The position numbers and the translations under genes were made by a program. From contig JANVFP010000044.1 in NCBI GenBank assembly GCA_027919835.1, positions 283,003-347,002 of the forward strand: a DNA stretch of 64,000 bases, given 5' to 3'. The DNA is from Lentinula raphanica. Lineage: Eukaryota; Basidiomycota; Agaricomycetes; Agaricales; Omphalotaceae. Position 1 is the stretch's first letter. Each line of letters begins with the position of its first letter. Under the pieces are notes generated by a model. It did not search any database. It was not told the origin of the DNA and saw only the letters and a list, made by a program, of their open reading frames with translations. Of this stretch, positions 1-13,109 are shown one piece after another.

Positions 1-559
1 GGGAACTCTCTCTCGAAGTTGATCTTCAAATTCCATCAGTATCAGTGAATCAACCAGTTTTGACAACCTCAAGCGGAAGCGGAACTTCAAAACCGAACGG
101 ATGCTGAAGAAAGCGTGTACAAGAAAGAGAAAACACGTTTAGAATAGATACAGTAAGTGGGTTGGGTTCAGGAGGATGAATAATAAATCATGAGCATAGC
201 TCGATAAGTATACCAATCTGAAATTATGCGTGATCCGAGGGCCAGTTGCAGGTTCATTTCCTTGTTTCCACAAGACATGAATGACGGGAGTCCATTCGCG
301 CCAGCACAGCCAGCAGCGGAGTAACGGGAACGAGAATAGAATATATGTGTCCGGGAGCGATATAAGCGTTGTGTTTGTGAGAGCTTGACTCACTGAGGTA
401 GAGTAAGAAAGGATGTATCAACCCGATGCATATTTGGATCGATGGCGAAGGATATGACCCCATCTGATGAGTGCCTAAGAAGCAAAGATCCATGAACGTC
501 GCACTCGACCACAGAGGGAAGGAAACAAAGAAAGTAGACGCAGAGAACTTGGAATAAAA

Positions 560-2478
560 GAACCACTCACATAATACACCGGCATCAATCCAATCGACAC
601 ACCCGCCAACAACGCCGATCCACCTCCGATTCCCAAGCCTTTGAAGTAAAACCTGCCGAACAGCGGAAAGACACTGGCTGCCGTGGATCTGAATAGGGCA
701 TTACTAGCTAATACAGACGCAGCGTAGGCAGGGTAGGCAGTGCTCAGGTAGATGAGTACGCTTTGGAAATTGAAGAAGATCCCGAAGAGGTAGAAGGAGG
801 CGCCGATGATGGGTACGATCCAGTGGATCGAGGCGCGCGAGGTGAATCCGAAGAGGAAGAGAGAGAGAGGAATGGTGATACTTGCGATTAGGCCAAGCTC
901 GAGCAGGGCTTCGGGAGGAAAGGGTGTGTTTGTTGAGATGGCTTTGATGATGCGAGGTTGGAAGTGATATTTGAGATAGGCGATGTAAATGAAGAACTAG
1001 GAAAAGTAGGTCGATATTGGTACAAGATATACGACTATGAGGGGAGAAATCGCTTACGCCTAAGATGGAGTTCACAAGGAACCCAAGGAAGGGCAGTCCA
1101 CTTTCTCCGAGATTGAAGTGATATATGTCGGTGAAGACGAGGGGGAACGCCTCATACCACAAGTAGAAAATGGCGTCTAGAAAAAAGTTAGAGCAACACT
1201 CTAAAGAAAAATTGCCGACAGCCAGAAAAATGATACTCACAAACCAAACCAATAAAAATATTACAGAACAAAACCACTGGCTCAGTCGCCAGCACAATAG
1301 GCTTCAACAACGCATCCTTGAACACCAACCCAAGATGCTGTTCCTTCTTATCCCTCTCACCTACCGTCGTCAACCTCTCATTCCCCGTCACCTTCCTCAA
1401 CCTCTTCGCCCGCCTATGCAAAATCGTAGGCTCATACGTCTCCGGTAGACAAACCATCAAAAACACGAAACTCGCACTCGACAGCCAGATCAACTCATAA
1501 AATGCCCATTTCCACCCTTTCACCTGGGCCGCGAACCCTCCGATGATGGGGCCAACGATGGGTCCTGCGTTGACACCCTCAGCCCATAGTGCGAGGAGCA
1601 TGGCTAGTTCGGAGACGGGGTACATGTCACCCATCGACGCACCGCCGGTGGCTAGGGCGGGACTGCAGAAGAAGCCGGTGAGGAAACGGAAGGCGAGGAT
1701 GGTTTGGTAGTTGGGACCGAGAAAGGTGGGAAGTTGGAAGATGATGTAGAGGAACATGGATGACATGTAGATTGTGTTTCGGCCGAGGGAGGGGAGTTCT
1801 TGGAGAGGAGAGAGGAACATCGGTCCCAGACCGTACGCTGTTTTGACCAAAGTTGAAATGTTTATTTGGATAGAAAAACGGATGAGTACTTACCAAAGAC
1901 GTAGAGAGTGAGACCGAGTTCTGCGTATGTAAGCCCGACGTGGAACTGGTCCATGATTCCTGGAATGGTGGCGATGTAGATGGCTGAGCCTACGTATGAG
2001 GTGAATGTCATCCAGGTGACACAGAATCCAACGAAGGCTCGTTTCTTGGATGACCAGTTTCTGTGAAAGAAATGTACGAATATCATGTTCCTTTCTTTCA
2101 CCGTTTAGAAAAGAGATTGACGAACTTTGGGTTGGCTGGATCATCTTCGCCGTACCAAGTGACGAGATACGCATCTTCATCGTTCGACCCCGGGTCATTG
2201 CCTTTCTCGAGATCAACCACAGTCATACCTCCTTCGAGATTCTCATCGACCGCATCGTCACCCGAAACTGGGACCTCAATTTCGGTAGTAACAGTCGGGT
2301 CTTTCTTTGACTTATGTTGATCAACAATTGTTGGAGTAGCTTCTGATGATGATGGATTTAAGTAACGAGCAGGCACGACAAAGTCCAGACGTTCTTCTGG
2401 GAAGGGCAAAAGTCGACCGTTGGAAAAGTAGTTGATGAGCTGACCGAGAGGAGCGTCTCGGAAGATGTCTGCGACCAT
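560..2478 (-). CDS. MFS transporter, DHA1 drug/polyamine family
   Basis: Predicted plasma-membrane proton antiporter of the major facilitator superfamily. Translation starts at 2478 (MVADIFRDAPLGQL). A hydrophilic N-terminal tail of about 125 residues is followed by NWSSKKRAFVGFCVTW and the first membrane segments. Introns fall near 2060-2100, 1860-1910, 1190-1250 and 1000-1060. The best family signs are the segment GLTLYVFAYGLGPMFLSPL, the second loop LPSLGRNTIY, RFLTGFFCSPALATGGASMGD in transmembrane segments 4-5, and GWKWAFYELIW followed by LPETYEPTILHRRAKRLR before the central loop. This pattern fits fungal DHA1 (TPO/FLR-like) exporters. The C-terminal half is readable to about 570 (LAGVSIGLMPVYY, then a GTGAGT donor). 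I could not place the last short exon or the stop, so the left border is approximate and may lie anywhere down to base 1. The substrate cannot be told from the sequence. Confidence 0.82.
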
Positions 2479-3187
2479 GGCGTTGCTGCTTGCAGGATGC
2501 CAGATGGCTTTAAGCTCGAGTGGTCAAAGCGTGTCCGTTGAACGTGGATTCGGGCAACTTGAGCTTGAGCGAAATCTTAGGGCTTCAAAGGATTGGGTGA
2601 GAGAAAGAAACGGATGGAAAGATAAGATAGAAGACGGACGGACAGCCAAAAAGCTGAGTTACAGTACAAGTTGCGGGAACACATTGATCGCGAAGAATAT
2701 CCAAACTGGGTTATTTGGGTCTCGGATTGAAAGTGTCTTGGTGCCGTGCTGGACGGGTATCCAATAAGACTACCTCGTATTCCCGAATTGGATTGATTCC
2801 AGCGAGTTTGAATTGGAGCTTCAGAGAAATACGTGTCCATACTGTAGTGCTGTGCCAATACACAGAGTACAAAAATCACCGCGACACAATTATGATGTCG
2901 GCGCTGGTTATGAGAACTTGAGAATTCTATTGAGGGGGGAGTAGAACGGTTGAACCAATGACAAGCGGCCATCGTTGATCAGAGACTTTCTGAGAAATTC
3001 GATGAGCAAGGTTGAAAGACAAGATGGATTGATGTTCAGCTCGGCTTACTAATCCTAACGCCGAGATTACCAATGTTGAATTGCTGAATAACACTCTCCA
3101 TTCACTCACACCTACTCTTCCCCTTATAAGGTCGACCAAGATGGAAGAAGATGAACTTATCGATTCTATCTCTTCTCATACACAACC
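2479..3187. other. Intergenic, divergent promoters
   Basis: About 0.7 kb between the start of the minus-strand MFS gene and the start of the plus-strand reductase, so both promoters should lie here. I see no open reading frame with family features and no clear TATA box or operator. Confidence 0.4.
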
Positions 3188-4513
3188 ATGCCTTCAGACG
3201 TTATCTTTGTATGTTCTCTACGCTCACTACGATATCCATCGCTCACCCATCTCTGTAGCTCACTGGTGGAACCGGTTACCTCGGATCTCATATCCTCAAC
3301 CAGCTTCTGGCCAAGGGATACACCGTAAGAGCGTGAGTTGTATTCAGGACGCGGCTTGATCTTCAATCGATTGACATGATGGACACGATCCAGTGCTGTT
3401 CGAGAGAAAAAAGCTGCTCAGATCAAAAAATTGTACGAGAGCCACGGGAGCAAAGTCGAAGTCGTGATCATCGACGATATCTCTACCGCTCAGTTCCCTG
3501 AGGCTCTGAAAGGAGTCAACGCGATCATTCATACCGCTGCTCCTTTGGCTTATGCTGTGAGTGATGCTGAGGGTCAGTTGAAGGTGTGTTTAGATCATTA
3601 TATCGATGCCAAGTTTAGAGTTCGATGGCTTATCATTCGTCTAGGGCGCGGTGGAAGGTGTCCTCAATGTCCTGCGTCAGGCAGAGAAAGCTGGCATACA
3701 CAAGGTTGTCGTCACCAGCACCATTCTGACTGCCTTCACGCCTCAGTACACATTTGGTCCTGATGGTACGATCAGCCGTTTGTTAAATCTATTAATTAAT
3801 TCTGATCGTCGTCTTCGTTAGACTGGATGGCGATCACCAAAGAAGAAGCCCTCAAAACCGAAGGTGTCACGGCCTACATGGCTGCCAAGACCCTTGCTGA
3901 GAAAGAGGTTTGGAGTTTCGCTGAAGCTCATCCTCAAATGGACATTACCACTAGTTAGTATTTTCTTCCTCACAATCCCACTCCCTCGCTGACCACCTCC
4001 CATCCAGTCAACCCGCCGTACATGTACGGAGCCGCGACGAAAGAGTTCAACTCTTTCCTCACCGCTCCCAGTCTCACCCAAATCTCCACCCTTATCAACA
4101 TCTACAAGCTCCTCAATCCCCAAGGCGCGTACCCCGACTACCCTCTCTACATCGACGTGCGAGACGTCGCCAAAGCCCACATCGGCGCGCTCTCCTCACC
4201 TCCTGCTTCCTCTGTTTCCGGAGGCCGAAAACGTATCCACATCAGCTCCCCGCACGATACCGTGTTCGCGGACATCATCAAGGTCATCAATGAGAAGAGA
4301 CCAGAGCTGAAGGATAGGCTGACGAAGACGACTCCGCCAGAGTTTCCGTTCAAGAAGTTGGCGTATGATGGGAAGAAGGTGGAGGTGGTGTGTGGGCTGA
4401 AGCCGGAGGACTTTGTGCCGGTGAATGATACGTTTGTGGATAGTATTGATACGTTGATTGTGTTGGAGGAGCAGTGGAAGGCGGCGGGTCATAAGGTTGA
4501 GGCTCCCCAGTGA
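3188..4513 (+). CDS. NAD(P)-dependent extended SDR reductase (aldehyde/dihydroflavonol reductase-like)
   Basis: Extended short-chain dehydrogenase of the Gre2/dihydroflavonol-4-reductase type, which reduces aldehydes or ketones with NAD(P)H in the cytosol. A tiny first exon (MPSDVIF, 3188-3208) is spliced at 3209-3258 onto LTGGTGYLGSHILNQLLAKG, which holds the nucleotide-binding GxxGxxG motif. A second intron (about 3335-3395) leads to AVREKKAAQIKKLYESHG and the segment IIHTAAPLAYA. Later exons give VVVTSTILTAF (catalytic Ser region) and AYMAAKTLAEKEVW (catalytic YxxxK). The last exon (from about 4008) contains NPPYMYG and YIDVRDVAKAHIGAL, typical of this family. The stop is TGA at 4511-4513. 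Predicted length is about 340 residues, normal for the family. It lies next to a P450 and methyltransferases on the same strand. The substrate is unknown. Confidence 0.9.
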
Positions 4514-5581
4514 AGGAGAGCGTTGGACAAATAATTGCAATGAGACTGTAAATGTAGATAAGTGCATATACTGAATGGTACATGCCGTGTTGTAAAAATT
4601 GGCGTCTCGAGGAATGCAATGAATCGTTGAATATTTCAGAATGACTTGAAAGACTTCGAAGACAGAGAAAAAAACCTTGAAGCGCTTGTTTTGACGCCCA
4701 AATTAGGCGGCCCGATGTCTGCAGCTTGCACTTGTTTGTCAACAGTGACCACCACCACGACTCTTTCGCGACCACAGCTTCGATGCTTAGGAGATGGGGA
4801 AAGTTGAACTTCACGTAGGTTGCATTTCGAAAATGGGTCTGCTGGCAGATAAAAGTGAGTTCCTGGCACCAATGAACTTTAATCTAGTTCTGATTTGGTT
4901 CTGATCGACCTTTACCAAAGTGGCTACTCAGAGAGCGAAAGATTTGTCGTCCAAGACTCTGGAGGCTGTCAAGACTGCCTAGATTATGCTTAGGGCTAGA
5001 TATGAGTTCTGGAATATAGGATGATACGAAACGACCTGCGATTCTAGTTAAGCTCTGTGATGAGTGCTCCGGGCAACTCAAAGAAGAATGAAAGTGATTG
5101 ATACATGTGCTCGTGCTGTTTCTGCTCTCCAAGAAGCCAGAAAACCTGGAGATATAGAGAGAAGTTCAATTGTTCATATCGTTCCAACCTGAATTGCTCG
5201 ATTTTCTAGGTCGATGACTAGGACGACGCATAGTTATCCTCTAGGAATATCGCGCGACTCGGGCTGCTACATTCCTTTCAATTGTCCGACAAGAGCCGAC
5301 AAGTCCTCAACGATGCGATTGTTACGACCGTGCGTGAAATCAGTCTTGCGTCAGATTCTATTCATTTGCCAATTTCGGGTTTGTCACACCATACCTTCAA
5401 GCGTACGGCTAACTCTGAGGTTCTTGCCTAGCCACGGTTCCTTTCTCTCACCAATGTTTATCCATTGACGAATAGGACAATCGTTCAAGATGGCTTTGAT
5501 TGCTTGAGACCATAAAAGCCAGAGTTTGGAAGACACGATTTCTCAGTCGAGTTTCTCAACTTTACTTGTCTTCACTGTATC
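4514..5581. other. Intergenic, nothing recognised
   Basis: About 1.07 kb between the reductase stop and the P450 start. Short open frames occur on both strands but show no domain, no splice-linked continuation and no repeat. It presumably holds the reductase 3' end and the P450 promoter. Confidence 0.4.
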
Positions 5582-8383
5582 ATGAATACTCAAACCGTGC
5601 TGCAAATCACAAACTTCCCAAACATTCACCTTCTAGCTCCTGCGCTTGTGGCGATAGTGGTCTTATGGAAGTTCTTCCCTGGACGATCCAAGGGTGCTTT
5701 CGCGCTGGATAACGTACCGGGACCTCTATCACCTTCGTGGATCAAGGGTACGTCTACACAAACCAAGTCAAAACAATCAAGAGCTCACTTATTACCGAAA
5801 TTACAGGGAATTTTCAACAGTTGTACAACTCTAAAGGTTGGGCGTTCCATGAAATGCTTGCTGAGAAATGTAAGATACCGCTTTTTATGCAGAAATTTTC
5901 TGCTCACGCAAGTTTGTTATTCCTAGATGGCAGCCTTGTTCGCCTTCATGGTTCTTACGGTGTAGGAGATGTTATTTGTCGTACGAATCCTTCGATCTGA
6001 TGTCGTTCTAGAGGAAGGCACTTTACATCTTTGACCCCAAGGCAATGCACACCGTGCTAGTCAAGGTGTTCTCTAGTCTGTGTCTCGCCATTGTCGTATC
6101 CACTGACCCTACGATACACTAGGAACAAGATAAGTTCGAAGAGAGCGCCGGATTCATACAGTTCGTGTTATCGGTACTCTAGCTTACAACAACTGATCGA
6201 CTATGTCTGCTATGTTAGCGGCTGGACGTTGATCTTCGGCAATGGCCTCCTCGGAACCACAGGTATGTCAAGCGATAGCTCGAGAGTTTCTTTAGTATCA
6301 CTTGAACTCTTTTCGTCAGGACACCGACACCGTTCGCAGCGAAAGCTCTTGAATCCTGTATTCTCTACCGCGCACATGCGGGACATGGGTAGGCATGGAA
6401 CTTTGCTGTACACGAAGATACTGCTGATCTATTTCACAACAGTTCCGACCTTCTTCGAAGTTAGCCACAAGGTAAGGAAGACTGACCGTTCGAGCCAGAG
6501 AATATTACCTCAACCGTTATAGTTGGAAATTGCATTGAGAAATCGCCTCACTGGAGCAGATTCTTCCCCTCAAGAGGTATGTGTGATCGTCAATTGCTTG
6601 ATTTCTTTCAAGAGGCTAACTCGGATGCTGAAAGATCGAAATGCTCTCCTGGTTGGGACGAACTGCTTTGGAAATCATGGGTCAGGCCGGGCTTGGTTAC
6701 TCATTCGACCCTTTGACCGACGAAGGTTCTGCTCATCCTTACAGCAAAGCGCTCAAAGAGTTGTTGTACGTTCCTATTGAAACTACCACAAGCCAAACTC
6801 CTTAAAAAATGGTTATTTTTGCAGTCCTACAATGATGCGTGTTCAATTCTGGCGCGACAACGTGCTCCCTTATGTCTCCCGGATCGGAACACCTGGTTTC
6901 CGTAGATTCGTGGTCAACTCAATTCCATGGAAAGATGTACACCACCTTCGTGATATGGTTGATTATATGTACAACGTCGCGGAAGAGATTTATGAGAGCA
7001 AGAAGCGTGCATTCCGGATTGGAGACGAGGCGGTCGCACAACAGATAGGACGAGGCAAGGATCTGATTAGTATTCTCAGTGAGCATGCTTTGAGACTACA
7101 GTGTTGATCAAACAACTCATGCCTTGTAGTGAAAGAGAACATGAAAGCTTTGGATGAAGACCACATGAGGGATGATGAAGTAGTTTCCCAGGTGATTCCC
7201 AATCCTTCTCTCTCCTTCGATCTGAATCGATCCCCCCTCTCTGCGTAGATGAAGTGAGAATTTTCATCATCTTCCACGGCCAGTGTCTAATTCTTTTCAC
7301 CTAGTACCTTGATTTTCGGGGCGATGGACACGACTTCGGTGAGCGTCAATTTCATAGGTGGTGAGCAGTGCTGAAGGCGATCAAACTGGCCAGAGTGCTA
7401 TGGCCCGCATAATCCATCTTCTCTCTGAGCATTCTGATGTACAAGCAAAGCTTCGGCAAGAGCTGATTGAGGCCAAGGGGTCGAAAGGCGGGCAAGACTT
7501 CTCCTATGAAGAGCTGATGGCTTTGCCGTACTTGGATGCTATCTGTCGTGAAACACTTCGCTTGTACGTGTCGGAGTGTCCTCGTTCTTACATGTACTCA
7601 TATCATCTTCGAAGGTATCCTCCCGTCTCAACGGTCGCCCGGATGTATGTCCAGCGAAAACGGAACTCTGATCATTCACCGCTGACCTGGTTGCTACCTC
7701 TAGCTCCCATCAAGATGCGATTATTCCTCTTCATAAGCCTATCATCGGTAAGGATGGTACGGAAATGCACCAGGTGAATGTCCCGAACCGCACGACCGTG
7801 TTTGTGTCTATCTTCAATGCCAACAGAAATCCAGACCTGTGGGGTAACGGTGAGCTGTTGAGTGTCGCTACATAATATTATGTGCTGATACGGCCGCAGA
7901 TGCTAATGAGTGGAAGCCTGAGAGATGGCTGGTCGCGTTGCCGGATGCCCTTCTCAATGCGCACATTCCTGGAGTGTATTCTCATCTGTGCGTCTTCAAT
8001 CATACATTGGGGTCCACACTGTTTGTCAACATTATACACATCATCTGATTTGTAGAATGACTTTCAATGGTGGCGGACGCTCCTGCATGTATGTCTTTTC
8101 TACAATCACTACTACAACATTCACTTTCTTATCTGGTTCACACGTAGTGGCTTCAAGTTTTCGCAGCTGGAGATGAGTAAGTATAGCGCTCTGCGTGAAC
8201 ATTTCGAACGCAATGCTGAACCCTGCTCTAGAGGTTATCATATCCACCTTAGTGGAGAATTTCAAGTTCTTCCCTTCGAACAAAGGGTCCGAAATCGTTT
8301 GGGAAATGAACGGAGTAACAGCTCCCATTGTCGGAAAGGATGCTCATCCGCAGCTGCCTATCAGCATCAGTGTAGCTAACTGA
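5582..8383 (+). CDS. Cytochrome P450 monooxygenase
   Basis: Membrane-anchored haem-thiolate monooxygenase. The N-terminus (MNTQTVLQITNFPNIHLL, then APALVAIVVLWKFF) is a signal anchor, followed by the proline-rich hinge NVPGPLSPSWIKG. The gene is split by about 13 short introns. In order one can read GWTLIFGNGLLGTT and GHRHRSQRKLLNPVFS (C-helix region), FGAMDTTS (I-helix oxygen-binding threonine), CRETLRL (K-helix ExxR), NEWKPERW (PERF-like) and, across an intron at about 8088, FNGGGRSC joined to IGFKFSQLEM. That last join is the haem-binding FxxGxRxCxG motif with its cysteine ligand. The C-terminus is intact and stops at 8381-8383. All catalytic landmarks are present, so the gene looks functional. 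The clan cannot be assigned by eye and the substrate is unknown. Its neighbours suggest a secondary-metabolism or detoxification role. Confidence 0.92.
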
Positions 8384-9085
8384 TTCGCTATGTAACAGGT
8401 TGAAATCATAGTGCACTCGTTGTACACGAATCTATTGCTGTTACCATCATTTAGACCAAAGAGTATCTGACATGTCGCAAGTTCAGTTGAGCTGAGGGTT
8501 ATCAGGATACATGCAAAGACCGGTAATAAGTACAGCTGCCGGTTTGTATGGATCATCCTGGGATTATCAGCCACTGCTTTGTCCGCACAATTGAGAATAG
8601 AATCATTGTCCAATGTTTTCAGTCTCAAGCACACGCCCTTGAGCTCGGTTATTCCTGGATCGATATGGTAGACGTCATCATCTACCTCAATATTGAGCTT
8701 TCGCTCAAGTCACACAAAGCTTGCACCCCTACGCTGCTCTGGAATATTTCGATTACTCAATCCAGACTTCAAGCCCCCCTTTCCGATTGATTTTCTCGAA
8801 TAGATGGTGCAGGATCCCCGAGGCCGGTTATCGCAAGCATGCATAGTCCCAAGACCTTCGACCTCAGGTTCAAGTTGGAAGAAGATTATTCATTGCTTCG
8901 AGCACCACGGGACGTTGGGACCCTCAGTTGTTTACTTGTTACAGGGTGGAGTCAATCTCTTGTATCCTTTGCTTCAGTTTGGCTTCAGAATCCGGAGATC
9001 CGCAATCGGAATGGAAGGATTCTTCCTATATATAAGTCCGGTTCTTTGCATGGCCCTCGAATCCTGCATCACCGACCCGTTCACA
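8384..9085. other. Intergenic, nothing recognised
   Basis: About 0.7 kb between the P450 stop and the first methyltransferase start. A TATA-like stretch (tatatataag) lies near 9028-9040, about 50 bases before the methyltransferase ATG, and may be its core promoter. Confidence 0.4.
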
Positions 9086-10101
9086 ATGAGAGAACAATCT
9101 TCCCATAGGTTTTACGCCTCGAAGCATTATCTCCTTCCTGCTGACAACGTTGAAACTAAGAGGTTAGTCTGCTAGCAACGGATCGTATGATTCTGACGAG
9201 TATCGTTGACTTGTACCAGGCTCAATGCTCAGCACAATATCGTCAAGAATGCGCTCGGGGGAAAACTCTCTGCCGTTACAGCGAAATTCGACAGTGGTGA
9301 CCGCGTTCTTGAGAGTGCTGCAGGAAGCGGTGAGTGACTAGGAAATTCAACGTTACGATTCAACTTCGTTAACATCCGGCGATTAAACCAATCATCTATT
9401 CAGGCATCTGGGCTCTAGAGTATCATGAGGAAAACCGGGAAAACGGTGTCATACTCGACATCGAGTGCATTGATATCTCTTCAGCTCAGTTCCCTTGCAC
9501 TCATCCGCCAAAAGTCCATTTCTCCTTGAACTCCGTTGCCAATCTTCCCAAGGACTGGGCTGACTCATTTGCTCTCGCCCATCAACGCTTCTTGGTCCTT
9601 GCCTTGAATGACAATCTCTGGCACTCTGCCGTTTCTGAACTCTTCAGAGTCCTTCGCCCTGGTGGATGGATCGAGTTGGTCGAGATTGAAGCACGAGATT
9701 TCAGTTCCTGGACTGTTGGTCCGAATTCAAAGAAGTTGGCTTCGTTGATTAACGGGCTGTATGATGAAAGAACGGTCATGGGGAACCTTTCGTCCTATCT
9801 TCCTGAGATTTTGAAGGACGCAGGATTTATCGACGTGGAGTGCGAGCTCAGGCATGTTCCGATTGGAGGAGAGGAACTCAGTGATACTCCGCATCAAATC
9901 ACTGATATAGAAGGGTACAGTAGCCAGCTGTGGCAGGAACTGTGGATGGGTATGAAGAAACCTGTGATTGAGGCGGCGCGCGGAACGCAGACCCTGGAGG
10001 AATATGAAGCGCTTGTGCAAGACTCGGCGAACGAATGGAAGACCTCGAAAAAGGTATATACGACTTTTTTTATAGTTATCGCTCGGAAGCCCTATCAGTG
10101 A
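9086..10101 (+). CDS. SAM-dependent class I methyltransferase (copy 1)
   Basis: Small-molecule or LaeA-like methyltransferase with the Rossmann fold. The start at 9086 gives MREQSSHRFYASKHYLLPAD. An intron at about 9162-9219 leads to an exon ending in DRVLESAAGSG, the SAM-binding motif I (ExxxGxG), and a second intron (about 9330-9403) leads to IWALEYHEEN. The last exon carries IDISSAQFP (acidic loop for the SAM ribose), SFALAHQRFLV, and LFRVLRPGGWIELVEIEARD (motif III with RPGGW). Predicted length is near 300 residues, normal for the family. It is about 60 percent alike by eye to the next gene downstream in the same orientation, so the two are tandem duplicates. The substrate is unknown. Confidence 0.88.
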
Positions 10102-10428
10102 TTTCAAAGGGTACCATGTAGCACGAGCTCCATAGTAGGTCTGGTGGGACGATGGAAATTTGAGAAGTGGGGCTTTGAGAGTTTTCGCCTTGTGGGCTCG
10201 ATGAATCTGTAGACTCTAGAGGAGGTGACCTGAGACCTCCATCGGAGTCCACGTACACGGGAAAAAACACTCAGCCGGGCCAATGGCAATCGATAACTTG
10301 TGACATTTTTGAAATTACAAACAATCCATACTTCAACCTTTTCTGACCTTCTGATTTGGCTGATAAAAAACTCGCGCTATATAAGAGTTTTCCTGGAAGA
10401 AAAGATACTATTCCCTCTCAAACTGCAA

Positions 10429-11428
10429 ATGAGCGACCAGACCTCTGAAAGATTTTATGCCTCGAAGCAATACCTTCTTCCTGCTGATAACGCGGAGACG
10501 AGAAGGTAAGTCGGTCAACGAGTGCTATGCAATAGGATAGAATTCATCTATGATCTCGCAGGTTAGATGCACAACATAAGATGATCACCTCTGTTTTTGG
10601 GGGCTTATCCATGGCCCCGATCAAACTCACCAATGGTGATCGCGTCTTGGAAAGCGCTGCAGGAAGTGGTAAAACCAATTTCGATCCTCGTCGATTCGTC
10701 GTTCTTGATCCACGGTCTTGCACCCGATAGGAATCTGGGCTCTTGAATTCTTCGAAAAGAACTGCACAGACGGCATCACACTCGCTATCGAATGCATCGA
10801 TATCTCATCTGCGCAATTCCCCGCCAACCATCCACCGCAGGTCCACTTCTCAGTCAACTCCGTCGTCAATCTCCCCAACCCCGAATGGTCCGACACATTT
10901 TCATACGCCCACCAACGGCTCTTGGTTGCTGCCATGAATGACTCGCGCTGGCGTTCTGCTGTGCCCGAGTTGTTCAGAGTCCTTCGACCGGGTGGATGGG
11001 TCGAACTGATCGAGATTGAGGCGCAAGATTTCACCTCGTGGAGTGTAGGCCCGAACTCGACGAAATTAGCGGGTTTGGTTAACGGGTTGTATGGCGACAA
11101 AGGAATAGTGGGAGACCTTGGGGCGTATCTTCCTGTAGTCTTGAAAGAGGCAGGCTTCGTGGGCGTGAGATGTGAGGCCAGACGAGCTTCGATCGGAGGG
11201 GACGCGGACGATACACCCCACAAAGTCACGGATACGAAAGGATATGGCAGCGACATGTGGCGGGACTTATGGATGGGAATAAAAGGTCCTGTAGCGGCGG
11301 CAGGATTCTACGGAATGGTGGCTAATATGGAGGAGTATGAAGCATTGGTGGAAGCTTCGGCTCATGAATGGAAACATTCAAAGGAGGCGTATACAACGTT
11401 CTATGCGATATTAGGTCGGAAACCTTAG
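10429..11428 (+). CDS. SAM-dependent class I methyltransferase (copy 2)
   Basis: Tandem paralogue of the preceding gene with the same start context (MSDQTSERFYASKQYLLPAD) and the same two intron positions. Motif I is DRVLESAAGSG joined across the second intron to IWALEFFEKN. Then follow CIDISSAQFP, MNDSRWRSAVPELFRVLRPG and GWVELIEIEAQDFTSW. The conserved C-terminal part EYEALVEASAHEWKHSKEAY ends at TAG 11426-11428. A TATA-like stretch (ctatataag) lies at about 10378-10386, about 45 bases before the ATG and matching the spacing in copy 1, so the promoter was probably duplicated with the gene. All core motifs are kept in both copies, so both may be active. Confidence 0.88.
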
Positions 11429-13109
11429 TAGATTAGAATAGAGGTTGCGGATGGGCTGAGAGGATGGAAGAGAAGGTGAATCGTGATTCAAAAAGTTAGT
11501 TCAATGTTGAATGGCTCGTGTTAGATAAGCGCCTTATAAAACATATAAGCGCCGGGACAAAACCGCGTTTCGAAATTTGAGGTTGCTTCCAGAGAGAACG
11601 ACTTCATCTTCTCTCTCGAGAATTCTGGCTCGCGAGACTAGTTGCTTCCCTTCTGTCAACAATATTAACAATACTCAACGACTGTTTTTGCTACCCGACT
11701 CTATACATAGGGCTCTGCATACGAGATACGGTGAAGACGTGGGCACACCTCCTCTCATGTGTCTGAACGTCATCCAGCTCTTTGCTTTGGTTGTAACTTG
11801 ACGGCGGTGTTATACTATTTGTGCAAACTTGTTCAAACCATACTTAGTCATGAACATTTTTCATTTACTAATTCTTCAAAATCTTCCTTGTTCACAACGA
11901 TTATGCAGAGATCGACAATGAATGATTTTTGTTGTTTCGAAGTCAAACCTGAATCGGAAATTCGACGACTAGTGACTCCGACTCAGTGTGGCAGACTCGA
12001 CGCGGATCTACTTCAACGGTTCTCACTAGTCTCCCAAAGGCAGACAACATATACCTCTTGACACTTCGAGTCGAGGTATATAGAGGTTCTCACTGGTTCT
12101 CAGTCCCTTGTAGGTTTCGGTTATGTAGACGATTTTCTAGACGCGAGTGGTTTCATTGAAGGCAGTGGAAACCAGTGAACTGGGACCGTAGACGACTCCG
12201 TTATGACTCATCAATAGTGGTCTTTTATTTGTGTCGAGTCGAAGTTCTTATCGAACTGAATACTGGGAAAAGGAATGCAGGTTTAAACGTTTATGTTCTG
12301 GATGCCTATTTCGCTCAGATTTCGCTTCTCTTCGAGAACTTCAGGATGAGAAAAGTACAATTGAGAATATATTGAATGGAAAAATCGGTGCTGTGCTATT
12401 CTCGTCAATGATCAATCAGTGATTGCAGGAGAAATCACGACGCGTTTCAACCAAGGTTCTTTCCTCTGCCTTTCACGGTACCATTCGTCCTTTCGCTCCA
12501 CCTTCACCTCCCTGAGGCTCCTTCCGTTCACCCTTCGCATTTGGCGTTCCGATTGCGTTCCAGCTCCAACATCCTTCCGGACCGCGAACACCCAGGAGGT
12601 TCTCATGACCTCGACCCCCCCACTGTAGACTTTCGTAGCCCCTTTAGCCCTGGTCTATTCGTGCCTGTTTTCTTATTTGATCGCCTGCGAGCAGTGGATT
12701 GAGCCAGATTGAGCCGCCCGCACTGACGCATTTCGGAGAATCCTCAGGCGAAAGGCCTACGAGGGTCTGCGGCTGCATATCAGAACTTTGTCTATCCCTC
12801 GATGAAACTCGTTTTCTGCAATCAATCCTCATGTTTTCTCCAAGACTCCAACTGACATCTGTGGCTCGCCGCCGCTCTCGTCCTTCTGGCCTTGCACGAC
12901 CAGTCGAGATCTCCGTGTTGTGCAATAACCCCCGGTATAATATTCGACGGTCCGTTCGTTGAATCTTGAAAGAATCCGAGGTATCTCCGGACCTTCCCCG
13001 CATTTTGTTCAGGCACGCTACTTCCCCACGGGAATAAAAAGAACGTTTGAACATTTCCCCATAGTACCACTCCGGAGTCTGCCTATTCTTCTCTTCATCG
13101 TTCACCACC
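11429..13109. other. Intergenic, nothing recognised
   Basis: About 1.7 kb between the second methyltransferase and the sugar transporter. It contains only short open frames without family features. A CA/CT-rich stretch close to 13090 probably represents the 5' leader of the transporter. Confidence 0.4.
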
